A stretch of DNA of 64,000 bases from Streptococcus sanguinis SK1 = NCTC 7863 (GTDB lineage: Bacteria > Bacillota > Bacilli > Lactobacillales > Streptococcaceae). This document shows positions 35,857 to 46,988 of the stretch, piece after piece. The notes under the pieces are model-generated. The model searched no databases, was not told the origin of the DNA, and worked only from the letters and a program-made list of their open reading frames with translations. Both the position numbers and the translations under genes were made by a program. The stretch lies in contig NZ_GL878511.1 in assembly GCF_000194945.1 (NCBI RefSeq), positions 186,001-250,000 of the forward strand, read 5' to 3'. Numbering within the stretch: the first letter of the stretch is position 1; every line of letters begins with the position of its first letter.

Positions 35857-36324
35857 ATGACAATCTTGACTTTCTTACTGCAAGCCGTTGCCAGCCTGCT
35901 GGCCATCATTACCTTTTTAATCGTTCTAAACGTCCAGCGTAGTATGCTGATTCCTGGCGGAGTGCTGGGCATGGCTATTTGGCTGCTCTATCTCCTGCTC
36001 AAAGGACCGACCAACGTCATTATAGCAACCTTTGTGGCTGCTATCATTGGTTCCTGCGTCAGCCAAATTCTCAGCATCATCTATAAAACGCCCGCTGTTG
36101 TTTTTATTTTGGCTATTCTAGCGCCTCTGGTCCCAGGCTACATTTCCTATCGGACGACTGCCTTCTTTGTCACTGGTGATTACAGCCAGGCCATGATTCA
36201 CGCCACTCTGGTGGTCATTCTAGCCTTGGTCATCTCAATTGGCATGGCCAGCGGCACCGTCGTACTCAAGATCTATCACTACTTAAAAAAGCGCCAAACC
36301 AAACTCACAGCAAATAAACAGTAG
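35857..36324 (+). CDS. ThrE-type exporter, small subunit (DUF3815)
   Basis: A 155-residue protein with four or five helices covering nearly its whole length. The pattern NVQRSMLIPGGVLGMAIWLLY, then FVAAIIGSCVSQILSIIYKTPAVVFILAILAPLVPGY, is typical of the second ThrE domain. The basic tail (LKKRQTKLTANKQ) is cytosolic. It is cotranscribed with the large subunit and presumably forms a complex with it. Confidence 0.85.
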   Translation: MTILTFLLQAVASLLAIITFLIVLNVQRSMLIPGGVLGMAIWLLYLLLKGPTNVIIATFVAAIIGSCVSQILSIIYKTPAVVFILAILAPLVPGYISYRTTAFFVTGDYSQAMIHATLVVILALVISIGMASGTVVLKIYHYLKKRQTKLTANKQ

Positions 36325-36468
36325 AGCCATCTGCTGTTTTTCTTTTGGAAAATACATCTTAAGCCTGATTTAGCTGAGATTAGATGTTTTTGTAAGAGTT
36401 TTATTCCTAAGTATGGTAAAATAGTTTTCGGAATATACTAGAATAAAAGGATTTAAAGAGGTCTTATA

Positions 36469-37647
36469 ATGACAATCGGAATCGACAAAATCGGTTTTGC
36501 GACCAGTAATTATGTTTTAAAATTAAATGATTTAGCGGCAGCCCGTGGAACTGACCCAGACAAGCTTAGCAAGGGGCTCTTACTCAAGGAACTAAGCATT
36601 GCTCCTCTGACTGAGGATATTGTTACCTTGGGAGCGGCGGCAGCAGAACCCATCCTGACAATAGAGGACAAAGAAAAGATTGATATGGTCATCGTGGCTA
36701 CTGAGTCAGGGATCGACCAGAGCAAGGCGGCAGCCGTTTTTGTCCACGGCCTTTTGGGCATCCAGCCTTTTGCCCGCAGCTTTGAAATTAAGGAAGCCTG
36801 CTATGGAGCTACTGCTGCACTGGACTATGCCAAGCTCCATATCGAAAAACACCCAGACAGCAAAGTTTTGGTATTAGCTAGCGACATTGCCAAGTATGGA
36901 ATCAATACACCGGGCGAGCCAACTCAGGGAGCGGGAGCTATTTCTATGCTGATTAGCAGCAATCCCCGTATCCTCGCTTTCAATGATGATAATGTGGCCC
37001 AGACACGCGATGTCATGGATTTTTGGCGCCCAAATTACTCGACAACTCCTTATGTCAACGGGCTCTATTCAACCCAGCAGTATCTGGATAGCTTAAAGAC
37101 AACTTGGACAGAGTACCAGAAACGCCACAAGCTAGCTCTCAAAGATTTTGCAGCCTACTGCTTCCACCTGCCTTATCCAAAACTGGCCCTTAAAGGCCTC
37201 AATAAAATCATGGATAAAAGCCTACCTCAAGAGCAGCAAGATCAGCTTAGAAAGAACTTTGAAGCCTCCATTCTTTACAGTCAAAAGGTTGGAAATATCT
37301 ATACAGGCTCTCTCTTCTTAGGTCTTCTGTCTCTTTTAGAAAACTCTGACAACCTCAAGGCTGGTGAACGGATTGCTCTTTTCGGCTATGGCAGCGGGGC
37401 TGTCTCTGAAATCTTTAGTGCCAATTTGGTAGAGGGCTATGAAAAGCATCTATCCAAGACACGCCTAGAGGAATTAGACCAGCGTCAGACTCTTTCCATC
37501 TCAGACTACGAGCGCATCTTTTTTGAAGAAGCTGAGCTGGATGCGGAAGGCAATGCCCGCTTCTCTGGCTATGAAGACCAAAGCTTTGCTCTGGCGGAAA
37601 TTGCAGAGCACCAGCGTAAGTACATCAAAGTTGAGAAATCATCATGA
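36469..37647 (+). CDS. mvaS: HMG-CoA synthase
   Basis: A 392-residue thiolase-fold enzyme condensing acetyl-CoA with acetoacetyl-CoA, the committed carbon step of the mevalonate pathway. The catalytic Cys is in SFEIKEACYGATAAL near residue 110, the general acid Glu in VATESGIDQSKAAA near 78, and the His in YCFHLPYPKL near 232. It overlaps mvaA by four bases (ATGA), so translation is coupled. No acetoacetyl-CoA thiolase is present in this window. Its operon converges on the mvaK1-mvaD-mvaK2-fni operon. Confidence 0.96.
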   Translation: MTIGIDKIGFATSNYVLKLNDLAAARGTDPDKLSKGLLLKELSIAPLTEDIVTLGAAAAEPILTIEDKEKIDMVIVATESGIDQSKAAAVFVHGLLGIQPFARSFEIKEACYGATAALDYAKLHIEKHPDSKVLVLASDIAKYGINTPGEPTQGAGAISMLISSNPRILAFNDDNVAQTRDVMDFWRPNYSTTPYVNGLYSTQQYLDSLKTTWTEYQKRHKLALKDFAAYCFHLPYPKLALKGLNKIMDKSLPQEQQDQLRKNFEASILYSQKVGNIYTGSLFLGLLSLLENSDNLKAGERIALFGYGSGAVSEIFSANLVEGYEKHLSKTRLEELDQRQTLSISDYERIFFEEAELDAEGNARFSGYEDQSFALAEIAEHQRKYIKVEKSS

Positions 37648-38918
37648 AAGTAAACTGGACTGGATTTTCCAAAAAAACTCCTGCTGAGCGGCTGCAGATG
37701 CTGAAAGAAAAGGAACTTTTACAAGATGAACATTGGCAACTGCTAGACAGTCAGCAGACTTTGCCTTTGGAAACAGCCAACCAGATGAGTGAAAATGTGC
37801 TGGCCACTCTAGCCCTACCCTACTCTCTGGTGCCAGACTTTCTGGTGGATAGTAAGACCTATCAAGTTCCTTTTGTGACAGAAGAGCCATCTGTGGTAGC
37901 AGCGGCTAGCTTTGCCGCTAAGATTATCAAACGTTCAGGCGGATTTGAAACCGAGGTTCACAAACGCCAGATGATTGGGCAAATTGCCCTCTATCAGGTC
38001 GAAAAGGTCGACCAAGCCATCAAAGATATTCTCAAAAAAAAGAAAGAGTTGCTGGAGCAGGCCAACCAAGCCTATCCATCGATCGTTGCCCGTGGTGGCG
38101 GTGCTAGAGATCTTTGGCTGGAGCAAAAGGATGACTTCCTCATTTTTTATCTGTCTGTAGATACGCAGGAAGCTATGGGAGCCAATATGCTCAACACCAT
38201 GCTAGAGGCTCTCACCCTTTCTCTGGAAGAGCTGACTGGCGGTAAGAGCCTGATGGCTATTCTGTCAAACTATGCAACAGATAGCCTTGTAACAGCCCGC
38301 TGTGTCATCGACTATCGCTTTCTCAGCCGGGATAAGGCTGAGGCGGAACTTCTTGCGGATAAAATGCAGCTGGCTAGCAAGCTAGCCCAGATTGACCCTT
38401 ATCGAGCGGCTACCCACAATAAAGGTATCTTTAATGGTATTGATGCTTTGGTGCTAGCTACTGGAAATGACTGGAGGGCTGTAGAAGCTGGTGCACATGC
38501 CTATGCCAGCCGAGAAGGAAGCTACCGTGGCCTCTCTACTTGGACGGCGGACCCAGACAAACGCCAGCTTCATGGTCAGATGACCCTGCCCATGCCCATT
38601 GCAACTAAGGGAGGCTCCATCGGCCTCAATCCCACAGTGACAGCCAGCTTTGACTTGCTGGGGCAGCCTCAGGCTAAGGAATTGGCTTCCCTCATCGTAT
38701 CAGTCGGATTGGCACAAAACTTCGCTGCCCTCAAAGCTCTAGTCAGCACTGGCATCCAAGCAGGACATATGAAATTGCAAGCCAAATCTTTAGCATTGCA
38801 GGCTGGAGCTCAAGGCGAAGAAATTGCTGCTGTAGCCAATCGCTTAACAGCCATGAAGACTTTCAACCTCGCTGCTGCTCAAGAAATACTAACTGACTTA
38901 CGAAAACAGGACAAGTAA
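37644..38918 (+). CDS. mvaA: HMG-CoA reductase, class II
   Basis: A 424-residue enzyme reducing HMG-CoA to mevalonate. Class II features are seen: MSENVLATLALPYSLVPDF (ENV variant of the substrate motif) near residue 50, VAARGGGARDL-like segment near 150, the catalytic Lys/Asp region ATHNKGIFNGIDALVLATGNDWRAVEAGAHAYA near 255-285, and MPIATKGGSIGLNPT. Bacterial class II enzymes differ from the human class I enzyme in cofactor contacts and statin sensitivity. It is the second gene of the mvaS-mvaA operon and ends at a terminator shared with fni. Confidence 0.95.
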   Translation: MKVNWTGFSKKTPAERLQMLKEKELLQDEHWQLLDSQQTLPLETANQMSENVLATLALPYSLVPDFLVDSKTYQVPFVTEEPSVVAAASFAAKIIKRSGGFETEVHKRQMIGQIALYQVEKVDQAIKDILKKKKELLEQANQAYPSIVARGGGARDLWLEQKDDFLIFYLSVDTQEAMGANMLNTMLEALTLSLEELTGGKSLMAILSNYATDSLVTARCVIDYRFLSRDKAEAELLADKMQLASKLAQIDPYRAATHNKGIFNGIDALVLATGNDWRAVEAGAHAYASREGSYRGLSTWTADPDKRQLHGQMTLPMPIATKGGSIGLNPTVTASFDLLGQPQAKELASLIVSVGLAQNFAALKALVSTGIQAGHMKLQAKSLALQAGAQGEEIAAVANRLTAMKTFNLAAAQEILTDLRKQDK

Positions 38919-38942
38919 AAAGGCCTTAATGGCCTTTTTTTA
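38917..38942. terminator. Shared terminator between mvaA and fni
   Basis: AAAAGGCC-TTAAT-GGCCTTTT with flanking A- and T-runs, placed between convergent operons. Confidence 0.88.
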
Positions 38943-38956
38943 TGTCTTTATGCTAT

Positions 38957-40953
<1,997 letters not shown>

Positions 40954-40964
<11 letters not shown>

Positions 40965-41901
40965 CTGACAAGTCCTTTGTTTTGGAGACGATAAGCCGAT
41001 AGTCCTTCTCAAAAATAGCAACCAGATGATCTAGGTCTTCCTCCAAGCAGAGCACCTTGACATTTGGCCCCGCGTCCATGGTAAAGTAGCAACGTTCGCC
41101 TTGCTCCCGCAGCTTTCTGACAGCATCCATAGCTTGGTAAGACTCATCTGTCAGATAAGAGAATGGTGGATAAGCTTTTTCTGTCGTGGCATGCATCCGA
41201 AGAGCATTTTCTTCCGTCAGCTGACCAACCTTTGCAAAATCATTGTCTCGTAAATAACCCAGCATGGCCTGATAATCCAGGGCAGACTGGGTAATCCAAT
41301 CTGGGAAAATGGTGGAAGTTTTAGCACAGAGCTCCATACCGTCGCGGCTGGAAATGGGCTTTTTCTCATCGTGAAGAACCAGCATAATCATGGCTAGCTT
41401 CAAATCCGTCTTGACTGGATAAATGGCCCCACTGTCCTTATCCCAGGCCGCTAGCGGACCAAAGAAAGAGCGAGCTGACGACCCTGAAGCAAACTTGGCC
41501 AGCTGAGCCAGCTCTTCCGTCTGATAGCCCGTCTGAAAATAAGCATTGCAGGCCTTGACGAGGGCTGACAGACCACTGGAGCTGGAAGAAAGACCCGCAG
41601 CTGTTGGCATATTGTTGCTGGTATCAACACGGACAAAACCATCTTCTGGAGAGCGGAAACGGTCAATTATCTTACTGATTTTGGCATGTTCTGCCGGACT
41701 TTGCAGCTGACCGTCAATATAAAACTCATCTCCAGTCGCTGTATCCGGCAAAGGACTTAGTTGCGTCTTGGTGTACATATTTTCCAATGTCAGTGAGATA
41801 CTGCTGGTAGACGGAATCATCTTTTCTGCATCTTTCTTCCCCCAATATTTGACAATTGCAATATTGGCATAGGATTTGACACTTACAGGCTTTCGATCCA
41901 T
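40954..41901 (-). CDS. mvaD: Diphosphomevalonate decarboxylase
   Basis: A 315-residue GHMP-family enzyme that makes isopentenyl diphosphate from mevalonate diphosphate with ATP. The N-terminal SVKSYANIAIVKYWGKKDAEKMIPSTSSISLTL is diagnostic, and the phosphate loop PTAAGLSSSSSGLSALV lies near residue 100. The catalytic Asp region is FTMDAGPNVKVLC near 275. It overlaps mvaK1 by 19 bases and mvaK2 by 11, a tight operon. Confidence 0.96.
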
Positions 41902-42761
41902 GTGTTAATGGCCCCTTTCTCTCTCAATAAGGCGGCTAAGGCCTCCGCCTGACTTTTTTCTCCTACAAGAGCAATGACACAGCCACCCAGACCACCGCCG
42001 CTCATTTTAGCTCCCAAAGCTCCGTTTTCAAGAGCTGCCGATACCAGCTCATCTGCTTTCTGGCAAGACACTCCTAGCTTGGCTAGCTTCTCGTGAGCCT
42101 TGGTCATAGCTTGCCCCATTGTCATCAAGTCCTTGATAGAAATGGCTTTCTCAAGGATTTTCGTTAAATTCCCTAATTCCTGAAGCAAGGGCAGAGCCTT
42201 TTGACCCTGACTTTCTACAGCACGGATAGCTTCGCGGGTATGACCGTGAATGCCAGTATCTGCAATGACTAAAAAGGCATCCAAATCCAGCTCAATTTCA
42301 CTGAAACCAAAATTGCGGATGAATTTAATAGCCACATCGCTAAGGCAAGTCTTGGCATCAAGGCCGCTGGGATTCATATGGGCAATCATCTCTGCCCGAT
42401 TGGCTAGAATCTCCAGTGTCTGGTCATCCAGTTCTTCCTCAAAGTAGTCGAAGACCGCCCGAATAGCCGCAATACTGACCGCTGCTGAAGACCCCATCCC
42501 CCTCTTCTCAGGGACCATGGACTCCACCTGACAGCGAATCTTAGCTCCCTGACGACCGAGATGTTCTAGACAGGCAAAAACAGCCATAGACAGCGTATCC
42601 TCGGCGTAGAGGGTCCAGGCCCGCTCAGACGGAAAGACCTGACAGGTCACTTCAATGCGATTAAGAGGCAGAGAAATGGCTGGATAGCCGTAGACCACCG
42701 AATGCTCTCCCATTAAAATAATTTTACTGTGTGCCTTGCCGACACCGATTTCTTTTGTCAT
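41883..42761 (-). CDS. mvaK1: Mevalonate kinase
   Basis: A 292-residue GHMP kinase that makes mevalonate 5-phosphate. It has the N-terminal GKAHSKIILMGEHSVVYGYPAISLPL, the ATP loop PEKRGMGSSAAVSIAAIRAVF near residue 90, and the C-terminal GAKMSGGGLGGCVIALV. Streptococcal mevalonate kinases are feedback-inhibited by diphosphomevalonate. It is first in the operon with mvaD, mvaK2 and fni. The 42762-42880 gap upstream contains no gene. Confidence 0.96.
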   Translation of the reverse strand: MTKEIGVGKAHSKIILMGEHSVVYGYPAISLPLNRIEVTCQVFPSERAWTLYAEDTLSMAVFACLEHLGRQGAKIRCQVESMVPEKRGMGSSAAVSIAAIRAVFDYFEEELDDQTLEILANRAEMIAHMNPSGLDAKTCLSDVAIKFIRNFGFSEIELDLDAFLVIADTGIHGHTREAIRAVESQGQKALPLLQELGNLTKILEKAISIKDLMTMGQAMTKAHEKLAKLGVSCQKADELVSAALENGALGAKMSGGGLGGCVIALVGEKSQAEALAALLREKGAINTWIESL

Positions 42762-42885
42762 ATTCTTCTCTTGTCTGTAGATTCTCTCTATCTTATTTTA
42801 ATATACTTTGGCAAAAAAAGCGATTTTTATTAAGAGAAAATCACTGGGGCTAGAGACCGATATTTATATAGGCAGACATGATAAA

Positions 42886-42914
42886 ACCCCGGGGCTTGCA
42901 GCCGGAGTCTTTTA
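42886..42914 (-). terminator. Terminator after the beta-lactamase-like gene
   Basis: ACTCCGG pairs with CCGGGGT (one G-U pair) on the minus strand, followed by a TTTTAT tract. Confidence 0.65.
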
Positions 42915-43847
42915 AAGTTCTATTCTTATCAGGTCCATCAGCTGGTTACGATCCAAGATCCACTGAGCCCGCTCGTCTTTTTCATAGGTCCGGTTGGATA
43001 GGAAAATAGCCGCCTTTTGCTCCTTGCGATTATACATGATAAAGATTCCCGTGTAGCCAGTATGGTCCAGCCAGCCGCTTTCTAGATTCCAAGCTAGACT
43101 GCGTCTTTTGCCAGGCTCTTTGGAAAAATTCTGGGTCAGATTGGCCGCAAAGTCATCCTGCAGATAATGCTCCAGAAATATTTCCAAATCCTTGAGAGTT
43201 GAAAATAAGCCAGCACTGCCAGCATGGATGCCTAGAACACGCGCCTTGGGATCATGAACCTGACCATCCTGGACACCGCGAACGGTCGGCACAGCTACTG
43301 GAACTGGCCCAAAACCTGTCTCAGTCAAACCCCAAGGCTGGAAAATCTGACTTTGAAAAATCTGATCCAAGGACTGACCGTAGATCTCTTCCAACATAAA
43401 GCCCAAGAGCAGAAAATTCACATCCGTATAGCGGAAGGTCTTATCTTCAAGCACGGTCAAATGATTGAGCGCTGATTTCAACTCAGGAGCTGTCAGCTGG
43501 TCACGATTGGGAATAAAGGGATCCAGCCCAGATGTGTGGGTCAAGAGCTGACGCAAGGTCACATCTTCTTGATGGAAGGCCGGATAATAGTGTTGCAAGG
43601 GTAAATCCAGCTCCAGCTTGCCTTGCTCATACAAAAAGGCTGCCAGAGTACCAACTCCGACCACCTTGCTGACGCTAGCCAAGTCATAGACCAAACCTGC
43701 TTGAGTGGCCTTTTTTTCTTGCGGATCAGCTAAACCAAAGTAGAATTCCTGCCACTGGCCAGCTTGATACAAGGCCAGACTAGCACCGGGATAGATACCG
43801 TCTTTTAGCTGTTCTTTGATTTTATTGGTGATTTTTTCTAGAGTCAT
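42912..43847 (-). CDS. Serine hydrolase of the beta-lactamase/PBP-like family
   Basis: A 311-residue protein with the class C beta-lactamase/esterase fold. The nucleophile motif SxxK is SVSK in YDLASVSKVVG near residue 60. The YxN motif appears as YTDVNFLLLG near 142, and the KTG-equivalent as HTG in LDHTGYTGI near 268. There is no signal peptide, so it is cytosolic and unlikely to confer antibiotic resistance; esterase or peptidase activity is more likely. It overlaps the cppA stop by four bases and is coupled to it. Confidence 0.85.
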   Translation of the reverse strand: MTLEKITNKIKEQLKDGIYPGASLALYQAGQWQEFYFGLADPQEKKATQAGLVYDLASVSKVVGVGTLAAFLYEQGKLELDLPLQHYYPAFHQEDVTLRQLLTHTSGLDPFIPNRDQLTAPELKSALNHLTVLEDKTFRYTDVNFLLLGFMLEEIYGQSLDQIFQSQIFQPWGLTETGFGPVPVAVPTVRGVQDGQVHDPKARVLGIHAGSAGLFSTLKDLEIFLEHYLQDDFAANLTQNFSKEPGKRRSLAWNLESGWLDHTGYTGIFIMYNRKEQKAAIFLSNRTYEKDERAQWILDRNQLMDLIRIEL

Positions 43848-44578
43848 GCTTCAAACCACAATTCAATCTTACTAAAATCCTGACTCAGCAGGAACTTATC
43901 TGACTTGGGTACAAAGACCTCGTGTCCTTCAAAGATAGGACGCAGCGCAGCGGTTTCTAAACGATTGACTTGAGCTTTGAGCATAGTCAAGTCCCAAGTT
44001 AGGGCATTGTCTGCCTTCAAGTCTTGACCCTCTGCTTCTATAAAGGTCAGAAAGTCCAGCGCATTTTCAATCTTGCTATAAAATTCTTGGGCTGCATTGG
44101 CATCAGGCACACGAATTTCTACTGTCTCTATCTCAAATTGACTAAGACCGATGAAGTCCTCTTGCTTTTCAAATTCAGGCGCCTCCGCCACTTCTTGAAG
44201 ATTTGTTCTATTCTCTTCTGCATGCAGGAGAACTAGGTCACCCTCTGGTGACAGAGCTTCAAAAGCATAGCCTTTCTCTCCTTGATACAGCTTAGTCCAA
44301 GCAGGCTTTTGGGCCAATAGAGACTCGATTTCTTTAGCATCTGCAACCTTGACAACGATTCTGGCTAATTTTTTAAGGCCTTTGACTCGCCGCGACCGCA
44401 TACTGGGTGATTCTTCCAGCTGCAGTTTCTCTGTCTTGGTCTGATCTCCTAAGGACAGAAAAGCAGCTTCCTCTAAAAGAGCCTTCATGCCCAGCTGATT
44501 TACAAAAAACTCTTGGTTTAAATGACGATTATTGATTTTTAATACAGGGATAATTCTAATAATATGATTCGCGCTCAT
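43844..44578 (-). CDS. cppA: CppA family protein
   Basis: A 244-residue protein of the streptococcal CppA family. The N-terminal domain (about 1-120) has a glyoxalase/VOC-like pattern (IRIIPVLKINNRHLNQEFFVNQLGMKALLEEAAFLSLGD), and a similar C-terminal domain follows (ETVEIRVPDANAAQEFYSKI). CppA was described as a C3-degrading proteinase, but the sequence shows no protease motif and no secretion signal. The VOC fold is my inference from the pattern. It is cotranscribed with the serine hydrolase gene downstream. Confidence 0.85.
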   Translation of the reverse strand: MSANHIIRIIPVLKINNRHLNQEFFVNQLGMKALLEEAAFLSLGDQTKTEKLQLEESPSMRSRRVKGLKKLARIVVKVADAKEIESLLAQKPAWTKLYQGEKGYAFEALSPEGDLVLLHAEENRTNLQEVAEAPEFEKQEDFIGLSQFEIETVEIRVPDANAAQEFYSKIENALDFLTFIEAEGQDLKADNALTWDLTMLKAQVNRLETAALRPIFEGHEVFVPKSDKFLLSQDFSKIELWFEA

Positions 44579-44673
44579 AATTCCTCCAAACCATTTTATT
44601 GTAATGGATTTTCATCTTTTTGACAAGAAATTATGCGCAAATAAACAATTTTTAAAACAAGAAAGCCTTGGAT

Positions 44674-45957
44674 TTATTGGTAAACGGTCTGAGCAATGAC
44701 CAAACCCCTAGCGGACTCAAACTCGTACTGCAGATAGGACTGGTAGGTACCGGGCGCGATAATACCACGAATATCCAGAATATCTGTCCCAGCCTGTCCA
44801 ATAATCGAATCTGCTAGCAGGCAACAGTTGGTCGACAGGACAAAATACGTCTTGAAACGACTGGTTTTAAACTTATATAGCTGCGCTCCTAGTTCATGCT
44901 TCAACTTGTAGGAGTATGTTGGCTGCCCATTTTTCAGTTCTGCTGGCGGCTCCCATTCCACCAACAGCTGATCAATTTCAGCCAGGCGCTTCTCAACTGC
45001 TTCCTTCTCCTTATCCGTCAAAGCCAAAGAATAACCAAAGAGTGTTTTCTTGCTTTCTTTTTTGCAAAGCTCAATATAAGCGTCTTTAGGAACCTTGAAG
45101 AGCACACCATCTCCAATCATACCCTTGCATCGCTCAGAAAAAACATCATAGCTGCCATAAGAAATCACTTGTCCCTGATAGCAAATATCTACATGACCAA
45201 TGGCCCCTAATAAACTTGTCTTTGAAGTATGAACCAAAACCTCTAAGTCCGACTTTTTCTCTCCACTCTTAACAAGACTATAAACATTTTTACGATCAGA
45301 AGCTGCATCCCCCTGAATCAGTCGATTAAAGTGTTCCAGATTTTCTACCGGAATAAAGGCTGCAAAAATAATAGGGAGGTTAATACGAATTTGCCTACGC
45401 AGCCGATGTTTTTCACGGTCATTGTCAAAAAAGAGACCATCCCGGATATTGGACATTCCCAGCATCATCAAATAGATTCCCAAAATCAAAAACTGCAAGT
45501 GTCCGTCAGTCGCAGGCGAAAGAATACTGGTCAGCCCAATTCCACCATAGAGAACGGTATCAAATAGATAGCGCAAGCCGCCCTTGACATGATTTTGCCG
45601 ATAAAGCAGATAGGTCACTCCGTAAATAGTGGCAGTCAAGATCTGGTAGCTACCCAAACTGATAATCACAATATTGACAGGCACATCACTGATTCGGTTG
45701 AGCCAGCTGATACCCATAGCGACTGCAATCTGAAGCAGACTATGCCAGACAGCCCCTTCTTTCTTATGCGTAAAAACATGAAGAACAATATTTACCAAGC
45801 CAACAACCGTCAGATAAAACGAAATAAAATCGAAGGCCAGCTTGGTAAATCTGAAGCCATTGACAATGATAATCAGGCCTAAGACAAGGGCTAAAAGACC
45901 AAAGAGTAAGGTTCTGCGGCCACTAATCTTATGATATTTTGATACATGCATCTCCAT
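44674..45957 (-). CDS. DUF308-like membrane protein with C-terminal thiol-hydrolase-like domain
   Basis: A 427-residue protein. Residues 15-175 hold about six helices arranged as in HdeD/DUF308 proteins. Residues 215-427 form a soluble domain: VLVHTSKTSLLGAIGHVDICYQGQVISYGSYD (His255) and later YFVLSTNCCLLADSIIG (Cys378, Cys379). A His in a GHVD strand followed by a Cys in an NC.xxAD helix is the order seen in circularly permuted papain-like (DUF4105/YiiX-type) hydrolases. That would make it a membrane-anchored thiol hydrolase of unknown substrate. The domain call is inference. It is monocistronic. Confidence 0.65.
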   Translation of the reverse strand: MEMHVSKYHKISGRRTLLFGLLALVLGLIIIVNGFRFTKLAFDFISFYLTVVGLVNIVLHVFTHKKEGAVWHSLLQIAVAMGISWLNRISDVPVNIVIISLGSYQILTATIYGVTYLLYRQNHVKGGLRYLFDTVLYGGIGLTSILSPATDGHLQFLILGIYLMMLGMSNIRDGLFFDNDREKHRLRRQIRINLPIIFAAFIPVENLEHFNRLIQGDAASDRKNVYSLVKSGEKKSDLEVLVHTSKTSLLGAIGHVDICYQGQVISYGSYDVFSERCKGMIGDGVLFKVPKDAYIELCKKESKKTLFGYSLALTDKEKEAVEKRLAEIDQLLVEWEPPAELKNGQPTYSYKLKHELGAQLYKFKTSRFKTYFVLSTNCCLLADSIIGQAGTDILDIRGIIAPGTYQSYLQYEFESARGLVIAQTVYQ

Positions 45958-46020
45958 CTTTACCTTCTCTATCGTTCGAAAAAAGAGTTGAGGAAATCCC
46001 CCAACTCTAATCTTATGTGC

Positions 46021-46884
46021 TTATCCATAGATTGTTTTAAACAAGAGGACCGCTGTGATACCTGCAAGAATCGGTGCCACAACTGGAACCCAAGAATACC
46101 ACCATTTTGAATCACCCTTGTGTTTGCCCAAAACAGATTCTGGCAGGATGAAGTGGAGGATACGAGGTCCAAGGTCACGAGCTGGGTTCAGTCCTGGTCC
46201 AGTAGGGCCTCCTAGAGAGGTTACCAAAGCCATTACTAAGAAACCAAGTGCCAAGTGAGCGACTGAAAGACCAGCTGCAGTATGCGGAGCCACTTGTGCT
46301 TTCACAGCTGCATCAGTCAACTGCTGACCAGATTGCTCAATAAATGGTTTCAAATATTGTAACGCTTCTGCCCCAAAGAAATTCTTTGTCAAGCCTAGAG
46401 CGGCAAAGAAAAGAACAAAAGAACCAACAAATTCATTGATAAAACCATTGAACAAGGCAGCTTTACGTGATTCAGGTGTGCCATGATCTAGGCTAGAGAT
46501 AGTAGAGAAAGTACCTAAGATATTGTTAGGATTTTCTGTTTTCAGATAGTAAGGACGGTGGGTCGCAACGACCAAGGCCTGTCCGAAGATAGCTCCCAAA
46601 ATCTGCGCTGCAATGTATGGCGCAACCTGTGCCCAAGGGAAATACCCGCTGACAGCAAGTCCCAAAGTAAAGGCAGGGTTGATATGGTTACCGGACACAT
46701 TACCAAACATCAAAGCTGGAATCATAACCCCCATACCGTAACCGACAGCGATGACTAACCAACCGCTCTGATGTCCCTTAGTTCCTTTTAATTCAACGTT
46801 GGCAACAGCTCCGTTCCCCAAGACAATGAGGATAGCTGTTCCTAAAAATTCTGTGGCGTATTTAACGACCCATTCGAAATCCAT
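46021..46884 (-). CDS. gla: Aquaglyceroporin (GlpF/Gla type)
   Basis: A 287-residue channel of the MIP family with six helices and the two NPA half-helices: NHINPAFTLG near residue 68 and GLNPARDLGPRI near 232. A long insert between helices 4 and 5 (FIEQSGQQLTDAAVKAQ) is like the lactococcal Gla channel, which passes both water and glycerol. Asp after the second NPAR fits a glycerol facilitator. No glpK or glpO is adjacent. Its promoter overlaps that of the divergent pepX. Confidence 0.9.
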   Translation of the reverse strand: MDFEWVVKYATEFLGTAILIVLGNGAVANVELKGTKGHQSGWLVIAVGYGMGVMIPALMFGNVSGNHINPAFTLGLAVSGYFPWAQVAPYIAAQILGAIFGQALVVATHRPYYLKTENPNNILGTFSTISSLDHGTPESRKAALFNGFINEFVGSFVLFFAALGLTKNFFGAEALQYLKPFIEQSGQQLTDAAVKAQVAPHTAAGLSVAHLALGFLVMALVTSLGGPTGPGLNPARDLGPRILHFILPESVLGKHKGDSKWWYSWVPVVAPILAGITAVLLFKTIYG

Positions 46885-46909
46885 TTAGTGATACTCCTTA
46901 AATATTTTT

Positions 46910-46950
46910 TAGACAAAGTCTATTTTATCAAGTATAATGGATAATGTAAA
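46910..46950. promoter_or_regulatory. Overlapping divergent promoters of gla and pepX
   Basis: Plus strand (pepX): TAGACA 46910-46915, 17 bp, TATAAT 46933-46938. Minus strand (gla): TTTACA 46945-46950, 17 bp, TAAAAT 46922-46927. The two occupy the same 41 bp, so polymerases would compete. Confidence 0.7.
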
Positions 46951-46988
46951 GGTCATTTTTTATAAAAATAAGAAAAAGAGGGAAGAAT

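Noticed and set aside
35289-35972. Long minus-strand ORF of 227 codons opposite the ThrE-type genes
   Set aside because: It is the antisense shadow of two well supported membrane protein genes and shows no family features.
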